Assembly: GCA_034439655.1 (NCBI GenBank)
Contig: JAWXAU010000004.1
Location: 1-39,228 of the forward strand
Origin: Bacteroidota bacterium
Lineage (GTDB): Bacteria; Bacteroidota; Bacteroidia; UKL13-3
Direction: 5' to 3'
DNA: 39,228 bases
The notes under the pieces were generated by a model. It searched no databases. It was not told the origin of the DNA and worked only from the letters and a program-made list of their open reading frames with translations. Made by a program: the position numbers and the translations under genes. Below are positions 16,627 to 24,376 of the stretch, in pieces (the first letter of the stretch is position 1; every line of letters begins with the position of its first letter).

Positions 16627-16746
16627 TAATACCATTCTAAAAACTACAATAGTCTAAAAGACTATTGTAGTTTTTAGAATGGTAATGCCGAACTACAATA
16701 CATTTAGTCCCTTTTTTATGACTATTATATAATGAGTCTTGGTATA
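16627..16746. repeat. Dispersed palindromic element, copy C (inverted), with a perfect 25-bp stem
   Basis: This copy runs opposite to the others. 16631-16655 and 16659-16683 are exact reverse complements with a three-base AAA loop. The rest repeats, in reverse, the TGCCGAACTACAA and AGTCCC...GACTATTATATAAT modules and ends with GGTATA. It lies between the convergent ends of htrA and the next gene and can act as a bidirectional terminator. Confidence 0.85.
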
Positions 16747-16755
16747 ATACATTTA

Positions 16756-17637
16756 TTATTTAGGTGCGATAGCATTGAAACCCATTGCGAATATTTTTAT
16801 AACGCCATAGTATCCCCCGTCTCCATTGACATTAAGATAAGTTGCATTGATATTAGGCTTGATACCTGCTTCAAGTCCAAAACCCAAAATTAATGAACCG
16901 CTAATAGAAGAGTAAGAATCAAAACCAACTCTCACACCTATTTTCCTAATATCTAAAGATGACACAGTGGCTGGAGGTGTATCATAAGAAAAACCAGGTG
17001 TTAGCAAGCAATGTATATACATATTATGAAAGTGTTCAAAACTTTTTGTTCTTCCCTTCGCATCTTCAAAATTTATTAAATTTCTAGATATGCGACTCAA
17101 GCCCACCGCAAGAATATTGGATGAGTAATTACTATAAATATGGTTTCTATTAGAATCATCTCCAGCATTAAAACTCCCTTTGCCAAATACATAACCTAAA
17201 TCTACGCCATATTGAACAAGTATATTTGCCTTATGCCCTATATTATAGGATACGTTAGGCCCTCCTCCATCAATTGAAATTCTTCCATCTTTCAATTTCT
17301 CATTTTCAAAAAAATAATAGGAGCCATTAAATCCCAACCAATTCGCAGGTAAACGCTTGTTTTCACTTATATCAAACAGGGCTGCTTTTCTGAAAACAAA
17401 TGAAGCTTTTTTGGTCGGAAAAAGATGTGCGTCAACCGACAATAACCTTTGCCAATCTTCAAAATAAACAGGTGATATGATTCCCACGCCAACCCAAAGT
17501 TTTTTCATGGATTCAGAATTATCATAATTCAAAGTCCACGTTTTTGTTTGTCCATCACTAAAAGTAGCGGTTTGCTTTTGTGCATTTGCTGTAATAGACA
17601 TTAGAATAATAAAAGTTAAAGTTAATTTACATTTCAT
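16756..17637 (-). CDS. Probable outer-membrane or exported protein, unknown function
   Basis: The protein has 293 residues with a signal peptide at 1-19 ending ITANAQ. The mature part has alternating hydrophobic and Gly/aromatic strands such as LWVGVGIISPVYF, NILVQYGVDLGYVFGKGSF and SGSLILGFGLEAGIKP. This pattern is consistent with a small outer-membrane beta barrel, although the final residue is Lys and not the usual Phe. I do not recognise a family. It is divergent from the endonuclease gene across a 307-base spacer and convergent with htrA. Confidence 0.65.
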   Translation of the reverse strand: MKCKLTLTFIILMSITANAQKQTATFSDGQTKTWTLNYDNSESMKKLWVGVGIISPVYFEDWQRLLSVDAHLFPTKKASFVFRKAALFDISENKRLPANWLGFNGSYYFFENEKLKDGRISIDGGGPNVSYNIGHKANILVQYGVDLGYVFGKGSFNAGDDSNRNHIYSNYSSNILAVGLSRISRNLINFEDAKGRTKSFEHFHNMYIHCLLTPGFSYDTPPATVSSLDIRKIGVRVGFDSYSSISGSLILGFGLEAGIKPNINATYLNVNGDGGYYGVIKIFAMGFNAIAPK

Positions 17638-17944
17638 GGTAAGGTTATTATAATTTAAGTTTAAGAATATCTAAACCGGAAACATAATCTATAATCTGAT
17701 TTTAAAAAAAAATATTTTTATAGCCTAAACATGGTTCGGATGTAGATTAATTACTCGCGAATATTGAAAAATAACTTTTAGCTAAATATAAATAATGCAC
17801 AAAATGTGCATATCCACAACACATTATTTTTACGTCATTATCATAATTAAATAACCTAATAAATACAAATTGGTGAAACTGCAACTGAAATTTTGCGGCA
17901 ATAAAATAATCAAGTAATTTATTAAACCATTTAATTAAAAACCC
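17638..17944. promoter_or_regulatory. Divergent intergenic region with an ATGCACA palindrome
   Basis: The region is strongly AT-rich with no gene. ATGCACA (17795-17801) and TGTGCAT (17805-17811) form a 7-3-7 inverted repeat, which could be an operator for one or both divergent genes. No exact TAnnTTTG box was found near either start. Confidence 0.35.
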
Positions 17945-19300
17945 ATGAAAAAATTTACCAAAATTGTATTTGCAGCTATGTTTGTAGTGTTTTCACTATT
18001 TGCAATTGATGGTTGCCAAAAAGAAGCAACACCAAAAAACCTTGCTACAAAAGTCACTGAAAAACCTACCGCATCCGTTAGTGGATTTCCCGAACAATTT
18101 GAGAGCGGAACCAAAACAGCTTATGCCGCCGCCAATGTTACTTTAGCCTCCGGATCTTGGAACTTAAGCAATGCACTTATTGGCACTTCCTCATCCGACC
18201 GCAAAAACGGAAGCCAAGCGGTTCGCATAACTTCAACTGGGATTGTGAGCATGAACTTTAATGTAACCGCTGGTGCAAGTCAAGTATTGGTAGCACATGC
18301 CAAATATGGCAGCGACGGAAGCAGCACTTGGCAACTCGATGCATCGACAGATGGTGGTAGCACTTGGGCTCAAGTTGGCAGCACACAAACAACCTCGTCC
18401 ACTACATTAAGTACCGCTAGTTTTAGCATGAGTTACACTGGTAATGTTCGTTTCAGAATTAAGAAATTAACAGGCACTAGTTACCGTATTAATATTGACG
18501 ATTTCGATATACAAGACAATGGCAGTGCCACCGCAACCCGCGACGACAATATGGGTATGGGCAACCCTAGTGGAGCTACCACAAGCACTTCTGATTCCAA
18601 TAACTATTTGATGAGCAAAACCCAATATACTTTGGCGTACAACAACAGTAAAGCCGGCCCTAAATGGGTATCATGGCATTTAAGTTCGGCATGGAAAGGA
18701 TCAGCTACGCGTTGCGATTGCTTTACTGGCGATGCCTCTTTACCCACAGGTTATTTTAAATCGACCACTGGTAATTATACAAACACAGGTTTCGATCGCG
18801 GCCACATGTGTCCTTCAGACGATCGTGATGGTAGTGCTGCCGACAATGCAGCTACATTTTTAATGACCAATATAATGCCACAAGCACCAGTACTTAACCA
18901 ACAAACATGGGCAAGCCTCGAAACATATTGCCGCACACTTCTTACCCAAGGTTACGAATGTTATATAATATCAGGAGCTTATGGACAGGGCGGAACAGGC
19001 AGTAATGGTGGCACTACAAATACGATTAACAACGGTAAAATAAATGTGGGTTCTCGCTACTGGAAAGTGATAGTAGTACTTCCCATAGGTAGCAACGATG
19101 CAAGCAGGGTTAGCACCGCAACACGAGTAATAGCAGTAGATATGCCCAATAACCAAAACGTGAATTCAAATTCTTGGGGTTACTACCGCACTACCGTAGA
19201 TGCTATAGAATCGGCAACGGGATATAATTTCCTTTCCAATATTTCTACCACTATACAAAGCACCATAGAATCTGCAGTTGACAGCGGACTTACACAATAA
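17945..19300 (+). CDS. Secreted DNA/RNA non-specific endonuclease with N-terminal beta-sandwich module
   Basis: The protein has 451 residues. The N-terminus has a signal with a lipobox-like FAIDGC (Cys24; Asp before the Gly is unusual). Residues of about 48-190 form a beta-sandwich module with ESGTKTAYA, SSDRKNGSQAVRI, and WQLDASTDGGSTW. The nuclease (about 225-430) has the beta-beta-alpha-metal signature DRGHM (284-288, general base His287) and the metal-ligand region TNIMPQ...NQQTW (N309 and nearby Asn). Family members cleave DNA and RNA using Mg2+. It is probably surface-anchored or released, for nutrient scavenging. A strong terminator follows. Confidence 0.88.
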   Translation: MKKFTKIVFAAMFVVFSLFAIDGCQKEATPKNLATKVTEKPTASVSGFPEQFESGTKTAYAAANVTLASGSWNLSNALIGTSSSDRKNGSQAVRITSTGIVSMNFNVTAGASQVLVAHAKYGSDGSSTWQLDASTDGGSTWAQVGSTQTTSSTTLSTASFSMSYTGNVRFRIKKLTGTSYRINIDDFDIQDNGSATATRDDNMGMGNPSGATTSTSDSNNYLMSKTQYTLAYNNSKAGPKWVSWHLSSAWKGSATRCDCFTGDASLPTGYFKSTTGNYTNTGFDRGHMCPSDDRDGSAADNAATFLMTNIMPQAPVLNQQTWASLETYCRTLLTQGYECYIISGAYGQGGTGSNGGTTNTINNGKINVGSRYWKVIVVLPIGSNDASRVSTATRVIAVDMPNNQNVNSNSWGYYRTTVDAIESATGYNFLSNISTTIQSTIESAVDSGLTQ

Positions 19301-19333
19301 TATAATAAAATATATACATTTGAATTAATGCAT

Positions 19334-19373
19334 AAATGCTGGCATCTTTACATTAGAGGCCAGCATTTTTGTT
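19334..19373 (+). terminator. Intrinsic terminator after the endonuclease gene
   Basis: AAATGCTGGC (19334-19343) pairs exactly with GCCAGCATTT (19359-19368), followed by TTGTTTA. With A-rich sequence on the other side it may work in both directions. It lies 33 bases past the endonuclease stop, before the convergent lipoprotein gene. Confidence 0.85.
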
Positions 19374-19440
19374 TAATATTATCAAAAAAAAAGTTCCTCT
19401 CATGAAGCACTTCCCCTAAATGAAAATATACTTAAAACTA

Positions 19441-19932
19441 TTATTGAATAGTATACTTGAATTTGAATGTAACACCGTTACTTGTAATTTCTATAACATT
19501 GCTAGTTGTACTTTGAAGAGGATTAAATGTTCCGCTTGCAATAACTTCGCTTCCCAAAACATCAACATCCACCAATTCGTATTTCCATGTTTCATTGGTA
19601 AACTTCACAGAAGTGTTTGCGGTAAGTGTTGCAGTTGTAGCATTATCGGCAGTATTGGTAGAGTAGTCAAAACCCGAGCTGCTGCTTTTTCCGAAATTTA
19701 TTTTCAAGTCTGGAGAATCGCCCGAACCATCCCATGGATTTCCATTAGCTTTGTTAGTAGACACATTGCTCACATCTATATTAGAAGCATTGCGGTATCT
19801 ACATTCAGTGTTTTTGTCGGCAGTCGCACTATAATTGTCCGCATTGGGATCAGTACAACCCGACTCTCTGCAACTTGTTAGCGAAAGAGAAAGCATGGCA
19901 AGCATGCCCATTGTTATTATTTTAATTTTCAT
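19441..19932 (-). CDS. Small secreted lipoprotein, unknown function
   Basis: The protein has 163 residues. The lipoprotein signal ends in LTSC (Cys about 21). Next comes GCTDPNADNYSATAD, a motif often seen as a short Cys-containing repeat in Bacteroidota surface proteins. The remainder has DGSGDSPDLKINFG and a beta-rich C-terminal half (WKYELVDVDVLGSEVIASG) resembling a C2-like or Ca-binding sandwich. Function is unknown; no catalytic residues stand out. A TAATTTTG box lies 25 bases upstream. It is divergent from the phosphorelay and convergent with the endonuclease. Confidence 0.7.
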   Translation of the reverse strand: MKIKIITMGMLAMLSLSLTSCRESGCTDPNADNYSATADKNTECRYRNASNIDVSNVSTNKANGNPWDGSGDSPDLKINFGKSSSSGFDYSTNTADNATTATLTANTSVKFTNETWKYELVDVDVLGSEVIASGTFNPLQSTTSNVIEITSNGVTFKFKYTIQ

Positions 19933-19956
19933 AATTTATATGTGTTTATTAGCGTA

Positions 19957-19964
19957 CAAAATTA
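19957..19964 (-). promoter_or_regulatory. Candidate -7 box (TAATTTTG) for the small lipoprotein gene
   Basis: This is an exact TAnnTTTG match on the minus strand, 25 bases before the ATG at 19932. Confidence 0.4.
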
Positions 19965-20150
19965 TCAGATGTCCTTATCCACGTTGTTACATAACTTCGC
20001 AAATATTTTACATCATTCCCACATCACTTATTGCTATATACTTCACACATTTGCTCAGGCTCTTTAGAAAAAAAAATTATTTTCTTTTTTATTCCCTTAT
20101 CCATCTGTAAAAAAAAATCGTTATTCTTGCACTCAAAATAACTGGATACA

Positions 20151-20531
20151 GTGAACATAACCAATGTAATGATTGTAGACGACGAAGAGGATGCTGGAAG
20201 CCTCTATCGGCAACAGTTTCGCAAAGAAGTGCGAAATGGGGAATTGAATCTACACATAGCCATGAGTGGTTTTGAAGCATTAGAGATGCTCGAAAAAATC
20301 AATAAAGAAAGACCACTAATTATTCTTAGCGATATAAATATGCCTGGAATGAGCGGTATTGAGTTGCTAAAAATAATAAAAGAACGGTGGCCCGACCTTC
20401 GGGTGATAATGGTAAGTGCCTATGCTGGAAACGATACTTACCAAAAAGAAGCTCACACTTACGGGGCCGATGATTTCCTGAGCAAACCCATAGATTTCGA
20501 TATCATAAAAAGCAAAATATTTGTAAGTTGA
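20151..20531 (+). CDS. Stand-alone receiver (REC) domain protein
   Basis: The 126-residue protein is a single receiver domain with no output domain. It starts with GTG at 20151. Key residues are the acidic pair in IVDDEE (D10, D11), phospho-acceptor D61 (ILSDINMPGMSG), S89 (MVSAYA) and K112 (SKPIDFD). It can take a phosphoryl group from a kinase or Hpt and act as a shuttle or sink. The segment FRKEVRNGELNLHIAMSG closely matches the N-terminal receiver of the next protein, so the two are probably tandem duplicates. The stop TGA overlaps the TTG start of the kinase gene. A near-consensus TATTCTTG lies at 20122-20129. Confidence 0.85.
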   Translation: MNITNVMIVDDEEDAGSLYRQQFRKEVRNGELNLHIAMSGFEALEMLEKINKERPLIILSDINMPGMSGIELLKIIKERWPDLRVIMVSAYAGNDTYQKEAHTYGADDFLSKPIDFDIIKSKIFVS

Positions 20532-22135
20532 GAACAACCCCGAAAATTTTATTTGTAGACGACGAGCCTGACTTGGAACTGATGATTAAGCAGAAGTTCC
20601 GCAAGCAAATTCGTGATGGCGAAATGACATTGGAGTTCGCATCAAATGGTACCGAAGCAATCGATAAACTGTTGAAGGACCCGAGTATTGACGTTGTTTT
20701 TACTGATATCAATATGCCCGTTATGGATGGACTAACCTTTCTAGCCAAGATTAAAGAACTAAAGATACCACATACCAAAGCCGTTATCGTTTCTGCCTAT
20801 GGCGATATTGACAAAATAAGGCTTGCAATGAATACCGGTGCTTTCGACTTTATAACCAAGCCCATCGACTTTGACGATTTGGAGGTAACACTTAATAAAG
20901 CCGTAGCCGAAGTATCGCTGCTGAAAGAAGCGGTTGAAGTAAAACTGCAACTGCAAGTTGCTGAAATTGAAAAAGACAAAGCCATACTAAGCGAGAAATT
21001 CAAGCAACAATTTTTGGCAAACATGAGTCACGAGATTCGTACACCTATGAATGCAATTATTGGTATGGCAAGATTGGCTATCAATACATCTCTTAACGAA
21101 ACCCAGCAAAAATATTTGGATGGCATAAGGCAGAGCGGTGAAAACCTGATGGTTATTATTAATGACATCTTAGACTTTTCTAAAATAGAAGCAGGCAAAC
21201 TAGAGTTTGAGGAAATAAACTTCAGCCCTAGACAAGTTTTGCAAACAGTGCACGATACCTTAAGATTCAAAGCCGAAGAGAAAAATCTTTTATTGCATAC
21301 CCATGCTAACGATGATGTTCCCCAGCACTTAATAGGCGACCCCGTTAGGCTTAACCAAGTTATATTAAACCTAGCTGGCAATGCAGTGAAATTTACCGCA
21401 AATGGTAGCGTCACCATCTCGCTGATACTTGCTGGCGATAAGGATGGTAAGGCAAATATTCGTGTTGAAATAAAAGATACAGGTATTGGTATTGCCGAAG
21501 ACAAAGTAGGTGCTGTATTCGATAGTTTTTCGCAGGCAAGCAGCGATACCACTCGCAAATTTGGGGGAACTGGTCTCGGGCTTTCCATCTCGAAAGAGTT
21601 GGTAGAAATGCAAGGAGGCACAATCGGTTTGACCAGCAAATTGGGAGAAGGCACCACTTTTTGGTTCGAAATTCCTTATAACGTTGGTGAAAATATTATA
21701 AAAACAAAACACGAAGAAAAAAAAATACGCAATATTGATAATATAAGAATTCTATTAGTTGAAGACAATGCCTTTAACCAGATGGTGGCAACAGACACTT
21801 TGCAAGAAATGATTCCGGGAGTTTATATCGATGTAGCTGAAAATGGCCAAGAAGCGTTGGACAAAGTATCTCAAACAGCTATACTAAGCCACATGAAATT
21901 TCCTTACCATATAGTATTGATGGATGTGCAAATGCCCATCATGGATGGTTTTGAAGCCACTAAAAAAATAAGAGAACTTGCGGGCACCCTATCACAAATT
22001 CCTATTATGGCACTTACCGCCAATGCCATAAAAGAAGAAGTAGAAAAATGTAAGGAGGCAGGCATGAATGACTTTGTAACAAAACCTTTTGACCCTGCTG
22101 TTTTATTGGAAAAAATAGCTATGCTTGTAAGTTAA
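20528..22135 (+). CDS. Soluble hybrid histidine kinase, REC-HisKA-HATPase-REC
   Basis: The protein has 535 residues and starts with TTG at 20528, overlapping the previous stop by four bases. Order: receiver 1 (about 5-122; D60 in FTDINMPVMDG, K111), a helical linker (about 123-165), HisKA with His168 (FLANMSHEIRTPMN), and HATPase with the N box (LNQVILNLAGNAVKFT), DTGIGI and GTGLGLS. Receiver 2 is at about 406-533 (D466 in LMDVQMPIMDG, K519). There is no membrane helix or PAS/GAF sensor, so input must come through receiver 1 or a partner. His168 would pass phosphate to D466 and then to the Hpt protein encoded next. Confidence 0.93.
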   Translation: MRTTPKILFVDDEPDLELMIKQKFRKQIRDGEMTLEFASNGTEAIDKLLKDPSIDVVFTDINMPVMDGLTFLAKIKELKIPHTKAVIVSAYGDIDKIRLAMNTGAFDFITKPIDFDDLEVTLNKAVAEVSLLKEAVEVKLQLQVAEIEKDKAILSEKFKQQFLANMSHEIRTPMNAIIGMARLAINTSLNETQQKYLDGIRQSGENLMVIINDILDFSKIEAGKLEFEEINFSPRQVLQTVHDTLRFKAEEKNLLLHTHANDDVPQHLIGDPVRLNQVILNLAGNAVKFTANGSVTISLILAGDKDGKANIRVEIKDTGIGIAEDKVGAVFDSFSQASSDTTRKFGGTGLGLSISKELVEMQGGTIGLTSKLGEGTTFWFEIPYNVGENIIKTKHEEKKIRNIDNIRILLVEDNAFNQMVATDTLQEMIPGVYIDVAENGQEALDKVSQTAILSHMKFPYHIVLMDVQMPIMDGFEATKKIRELAGTLSQIPIMALTANAIKEEVEKCKEAGMNDFVTKPFDPAVLLEKIAMLVS

Positions 22136-22165
22136 AAGCCCTTCAACAAGCAAAATGAAAAATAA

Positions 22166-22218
22166 TATCCCGATAGCCCTTCCCGATAGCCCCGCCGCGG
22201 CGGTGGGGAGCAGCGAGG
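22166..22218. repeat. GC-rich CCCGATAGC/CCGCCGCGGCGG repeat between kinase and Hpt genes
   Basis: Two CCCGATAGCCC-type units precede CCCGCCGCGGCGGT (22191-22204), then GGGGAGCAGCGAGGGG. The 12-base centre is a perfect palindrome. It may weaken read-through between the kinase and Hpt genes, but no T-run follows. Confidence 0.5.
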
Positions 22219-22242
22219 GGAATAAAATAAAAAATATATAAA

Positions 22243-22587
22243 ATGGCACTTACTGATTTATCCTTCATCCAACAGTTTACGGGCAACGATCCCGCAAAAG
22301 CAAAAAAGTACATTACCATGTTTCTTACATCAGCTCCGCTGCTGGTTCACAAAATGGAAGAATCACTGGCAAGTGGCGATTTTGATACCTTACGTATCAA
22401 TGCACATAGCCTGAAACCATTGATTAGTTATATGGGCATCGCCAGTCTCGAGCAACCTATAAAAGATATTGAAAGCTATGCCGCAAGCAAATCTGATACA
22501 AATGCTCTTCCACAGATGCTTGAATCATTCAAATTACAAATTGGAAAAGCCATAGAAGAATTAAAAGTAAAAGAAGCTTCGCTATAA
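22243..22587 (+). CDS. Hpt (histidine phosphotransfer) domain protein
   Basis: The 114-residue, all-helical protein has the phospho-acceptor motif INAHSLKPLISYMG with His55 in the Hpt consensus AHxLKG/P, followed by L and the helix ASLEQPIKDIE. It would move phosphate from D466 of the hybrid kinase to another receiver. The only other receivers nearby are the lone REC upstream and the membrane-tethered REC downstream. It is 107 bases after the kinase, with a GC-rich repeat between. Confidence 0.85.
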   Translation: MALTDLSFIQQFTGNDPAKAKKYITMFLTSAPLLVHKMEESLASGDFDTLRINAHSLKPLISYMGIASLEQPIKDIESYAASKSDTNALPQMLESFKLQIGKAIEELKVKEASL

Positions 22588-22611
22588 GCATTATATTTAT
22601 TATTAATGATA

Positions 22612-22619
22612 TAAATTTG
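22612..22619 (+). promoter_or_regulatory. Candidate -7 box (TAAATTTG) for the membrane-tethered receiver gene
   Basis: This exact TAnnTTTG match lies 34 bases before the ATG at 22653, in the 65-base gap after the Hpt gene. It suggests the last receiver may be made separately. Confidence 0.4.
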
Positions 22620-22652
22620 CTGCCTCATTCTGTATTTATAAAAAATTAGAAA

Positions 22653-23165
22653 ATGAAACCGATAAAAATATTTGTTGTTGACGACGACCCTATCCAATTG
22701 GAGATGATTACTGACCACTTGGGCAAATTCAAAAATTTTACTTTCCAAACTTTTGCTACCGGAGAAAAGTTACTGGATAAAATATCTGAGAAACCAGACA
22801 TCGTGATCCTAGATTACAACCTGGACAGTGTGGACAAAGATGCAATGGAGGGTATTGATGTATTGCAAGAAATAAAGAAACTTCATGAAAAGGCTGAAGT
22901 TATAATGTATAGTGGTCAAGACAGTATTGAAGTAGCTGTTGAAACCATGCGTTTCGGAGCTTTTGACTATGTGAGTAAAACCCCAAGTGCATTTTACCGA
23001 ATGGAGAATATCATACATCGCATAATCAAATTCCGTCAAATTCAGTCGGATGCGAAAAGATATAAGCTAATGGTACAAATGGCTGGATACGGAGTAGTAA
23101 TTGCCGTTGCCCTCACCATTATTCTTAAGTTGATGGGGATAAAAGTTTTTGGGTGGGTCAGTTAA
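22653..23165 (+). CDS. Receiver domain with C-terminal membrane anchor
   Basis: The 170-residue protein has an intact receiver: D10/D11 (VVDDDP), phospho-acceptor D54 (VILDYNLD), S87 (MYSGQD) and K109 (VSKTP). After the last receiver helix comes a basic, helical segment (HRIIKFRQIQSDAKRYK). A single hydrophobic helix then covers about 141-161 (VQMAGYGVVIAVALTIILKL), with a short tail IKVFGWVS. It is therefore a response regulator whose output region is replaced by a tail anchor. It is likely the end point of the relay formed by the three upstream proteins and may act on a membrane partner. The partner is unknown. Confidence 0.85.
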   Translation: MKPIKIFVVDDDPIQLEMITDHLGKFKNFTFQTFATGEKLLDKISEKPDIVILDYNLDSVDKDAMEGIDVLQEIKKLHEKAEVIMYSGQDSIEVAVETMRFGAFDYVSKTPSAFYRMENIIHRIIKFRQIQSDAKRYKLMVQMAGYGVVIAVALTIILKLMGIKVFGWVS

Positions 23166-23224
23166 TCTAGGTTTATTGGTCGTCTTATTCGTAGATTGTG
23201 TTTTTCATTGCGATTAACACAACT

Positions 23225-23232
23225 TATCTTTG
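23225..23232 (+). promoter_or_regulatory. Candidate -7 box (TATCTTTG) for mnmA
   Basis: This exact TAnnTTTG match ends eight bases before the ATG at 23240, so the predicted leader is only a few nucleotides. It supports 23240 over the upstream in-frame ATG at 23198. Confidence 0.5.
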
Positions 23233-23239
23233 TAAATAT

Positions 23240-24376
23240 ATGAGCAAACACGGCAAAATATTGGTAGCCATGAGTGGTGGATTAGATTCTACCGTTACCG
23301 CGGTGATGCTTCGCGAAGAAGGTTATGAAGTGGTGGGCATCACCATGAAAACGTGGGACTATGCCACATCCAATACCAGTGGTAAAGAAACAGGTTGTTG
23401 CTCGCTTGATAGTATTAATGACGCCAGAGCAATAGCGGTGCAACATGGCATTCACCACATGATTTTGGATATTAGAGACGAGTTTGGTGATTATGTAATT
23501 AATAATTTTGTGGGAGAATATATGGCCGGCCGCACCCCCAATCCTTGTGTGCTGTGCAATACGCATATAAAATGGGAAGCCTTGCTTAAGCGTGCCGACC
23601 AATTGGATTGTGAGCATATTGCTACAGGCCATTATGCAAAAACACGTTTTGAAAACGAAAGATATATAGTGTCAAAAGGATTGGACGCTGGCAAGGACCA
23701 ATCTTATGTTTTGTGGGGTTTAAGTCAGAAAAGCTTGGCAAGAACCATGTTCCCGATTGGCCATTTGCATAAAAGCCAAATTAGGGAAATGGCTTTGGAA
23801 CGTGGTTATCATGAAATGGTATCCAAGAGTGAAAGTTATGAAATTTGTTTTGTGCCCGACAATGATTACAGGGGGTTTCTTAAAAATCGCATCCCCGGAC
23901 TTGAAGCCCAAGTAGCTGGAGGGGATTTTGTTTTGAGAGATGGAACTATCGTGGGTAAACACAAAGGTTACCCGTTTTACACAGTTGGGCAAAGAAAAGG
24001 ATTGGAATTAGCTTTTGGCGAACCTTATTTTGTGCTCTCGATAGATTCAAAAACCAATACAGTGACCTTAGGCAAAAAAGAAGAATTGGAACAAAACGGT
24101 ATGTGGGTGGGTGACATCAATCTACAAAAATATAATACCATCCAAAAACCTCTGGAAACCATTACCAAGGTTCGTTATAAGGATCCTGGCACATTGGCCA
24201 CTATTAATCAAGTAGATGATTATATGGAAGTGAAATTCCACAGTAAAGTTAATGCCATAGCACCTGGTCAGTCAGCAGTGTTCTATGAAGGAGATGATGT
24301 AATAGGTGGTGGATGGATTAAATCTGCATTCGAAATAGAAAAAAATACAGCACAAAAACAAACTGAATGGGCATAA
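23240..24376 (+). CDS. mnmA: tRNA-specific 2-thiouridylase MnmA
   Basis: MnmA places sulphur on U34 of tRNA-Lys, -Glu and -Gln. With the start at 23240 (MSKHGKILVA) it has 378 residues, normal for the family. An upstream ATG at 23198 would precede the promoter box. Visible are the PP-loop SGGLDST (12-18), catalytic Cys103 in NPCVLCN and Cys203 in SYEICFVPD, plus GKDQSYVLWGLSQ and the HKGYPFYTVGQRKGL block of the tRNA-binding region. It is the first gene of an overlapping group: the lipoprotein start lies inside its last ten bases. Confidence 0.96.
   Translation: MSKHGKILVAMSGGLDSTVTAVMLREEGYEVVGITMKTWDYATSNTSGKETGCCSLDSINDARAIAVQHGIHHMILDIRDEFGDYVINNFVGEYMAGRTPNPCVLCNTHIKWEALLKRADQLDCEHIATGHYAKTRFENERYIVSKGLDAGKDQSYVLWGLSQKSLARTMFPIGHLHKSQIREMALERGYHEMVSKSESYEICFVPDNDYRGFLKNRIPGLEAQVAGGDFVLRDGTIVGKHKGYPFYTVGQRKGLELAFGEPYFVLSIDSKTNTVTLGKKEELEQNGMWVGDINLQKYNTIQKPLETITKVRYKDPGTLATINQVDDYMEVKFHSKVNAIAPGQSAVFYEGDDVIGGGWIKSAFEIEKNTAQKQTEWA

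Noticed and set aside
17945-19300. Toxin-immunity pair of the nuclease and the neighbouring lipoprotein
   Set aside because: The nuclease has an ordinary secretion signal and no toxin-delivery domain. The lipoprotein at 19441 is convergent with its own promoter box, so nothing supports immunity.
21028-21657. 209-codon open frame on the minus strand
   Set aside because: It lies wholly inside the hybrid kinase gene and has the low-complexity Ser/Pro/Leu composition of an antisense shadow.
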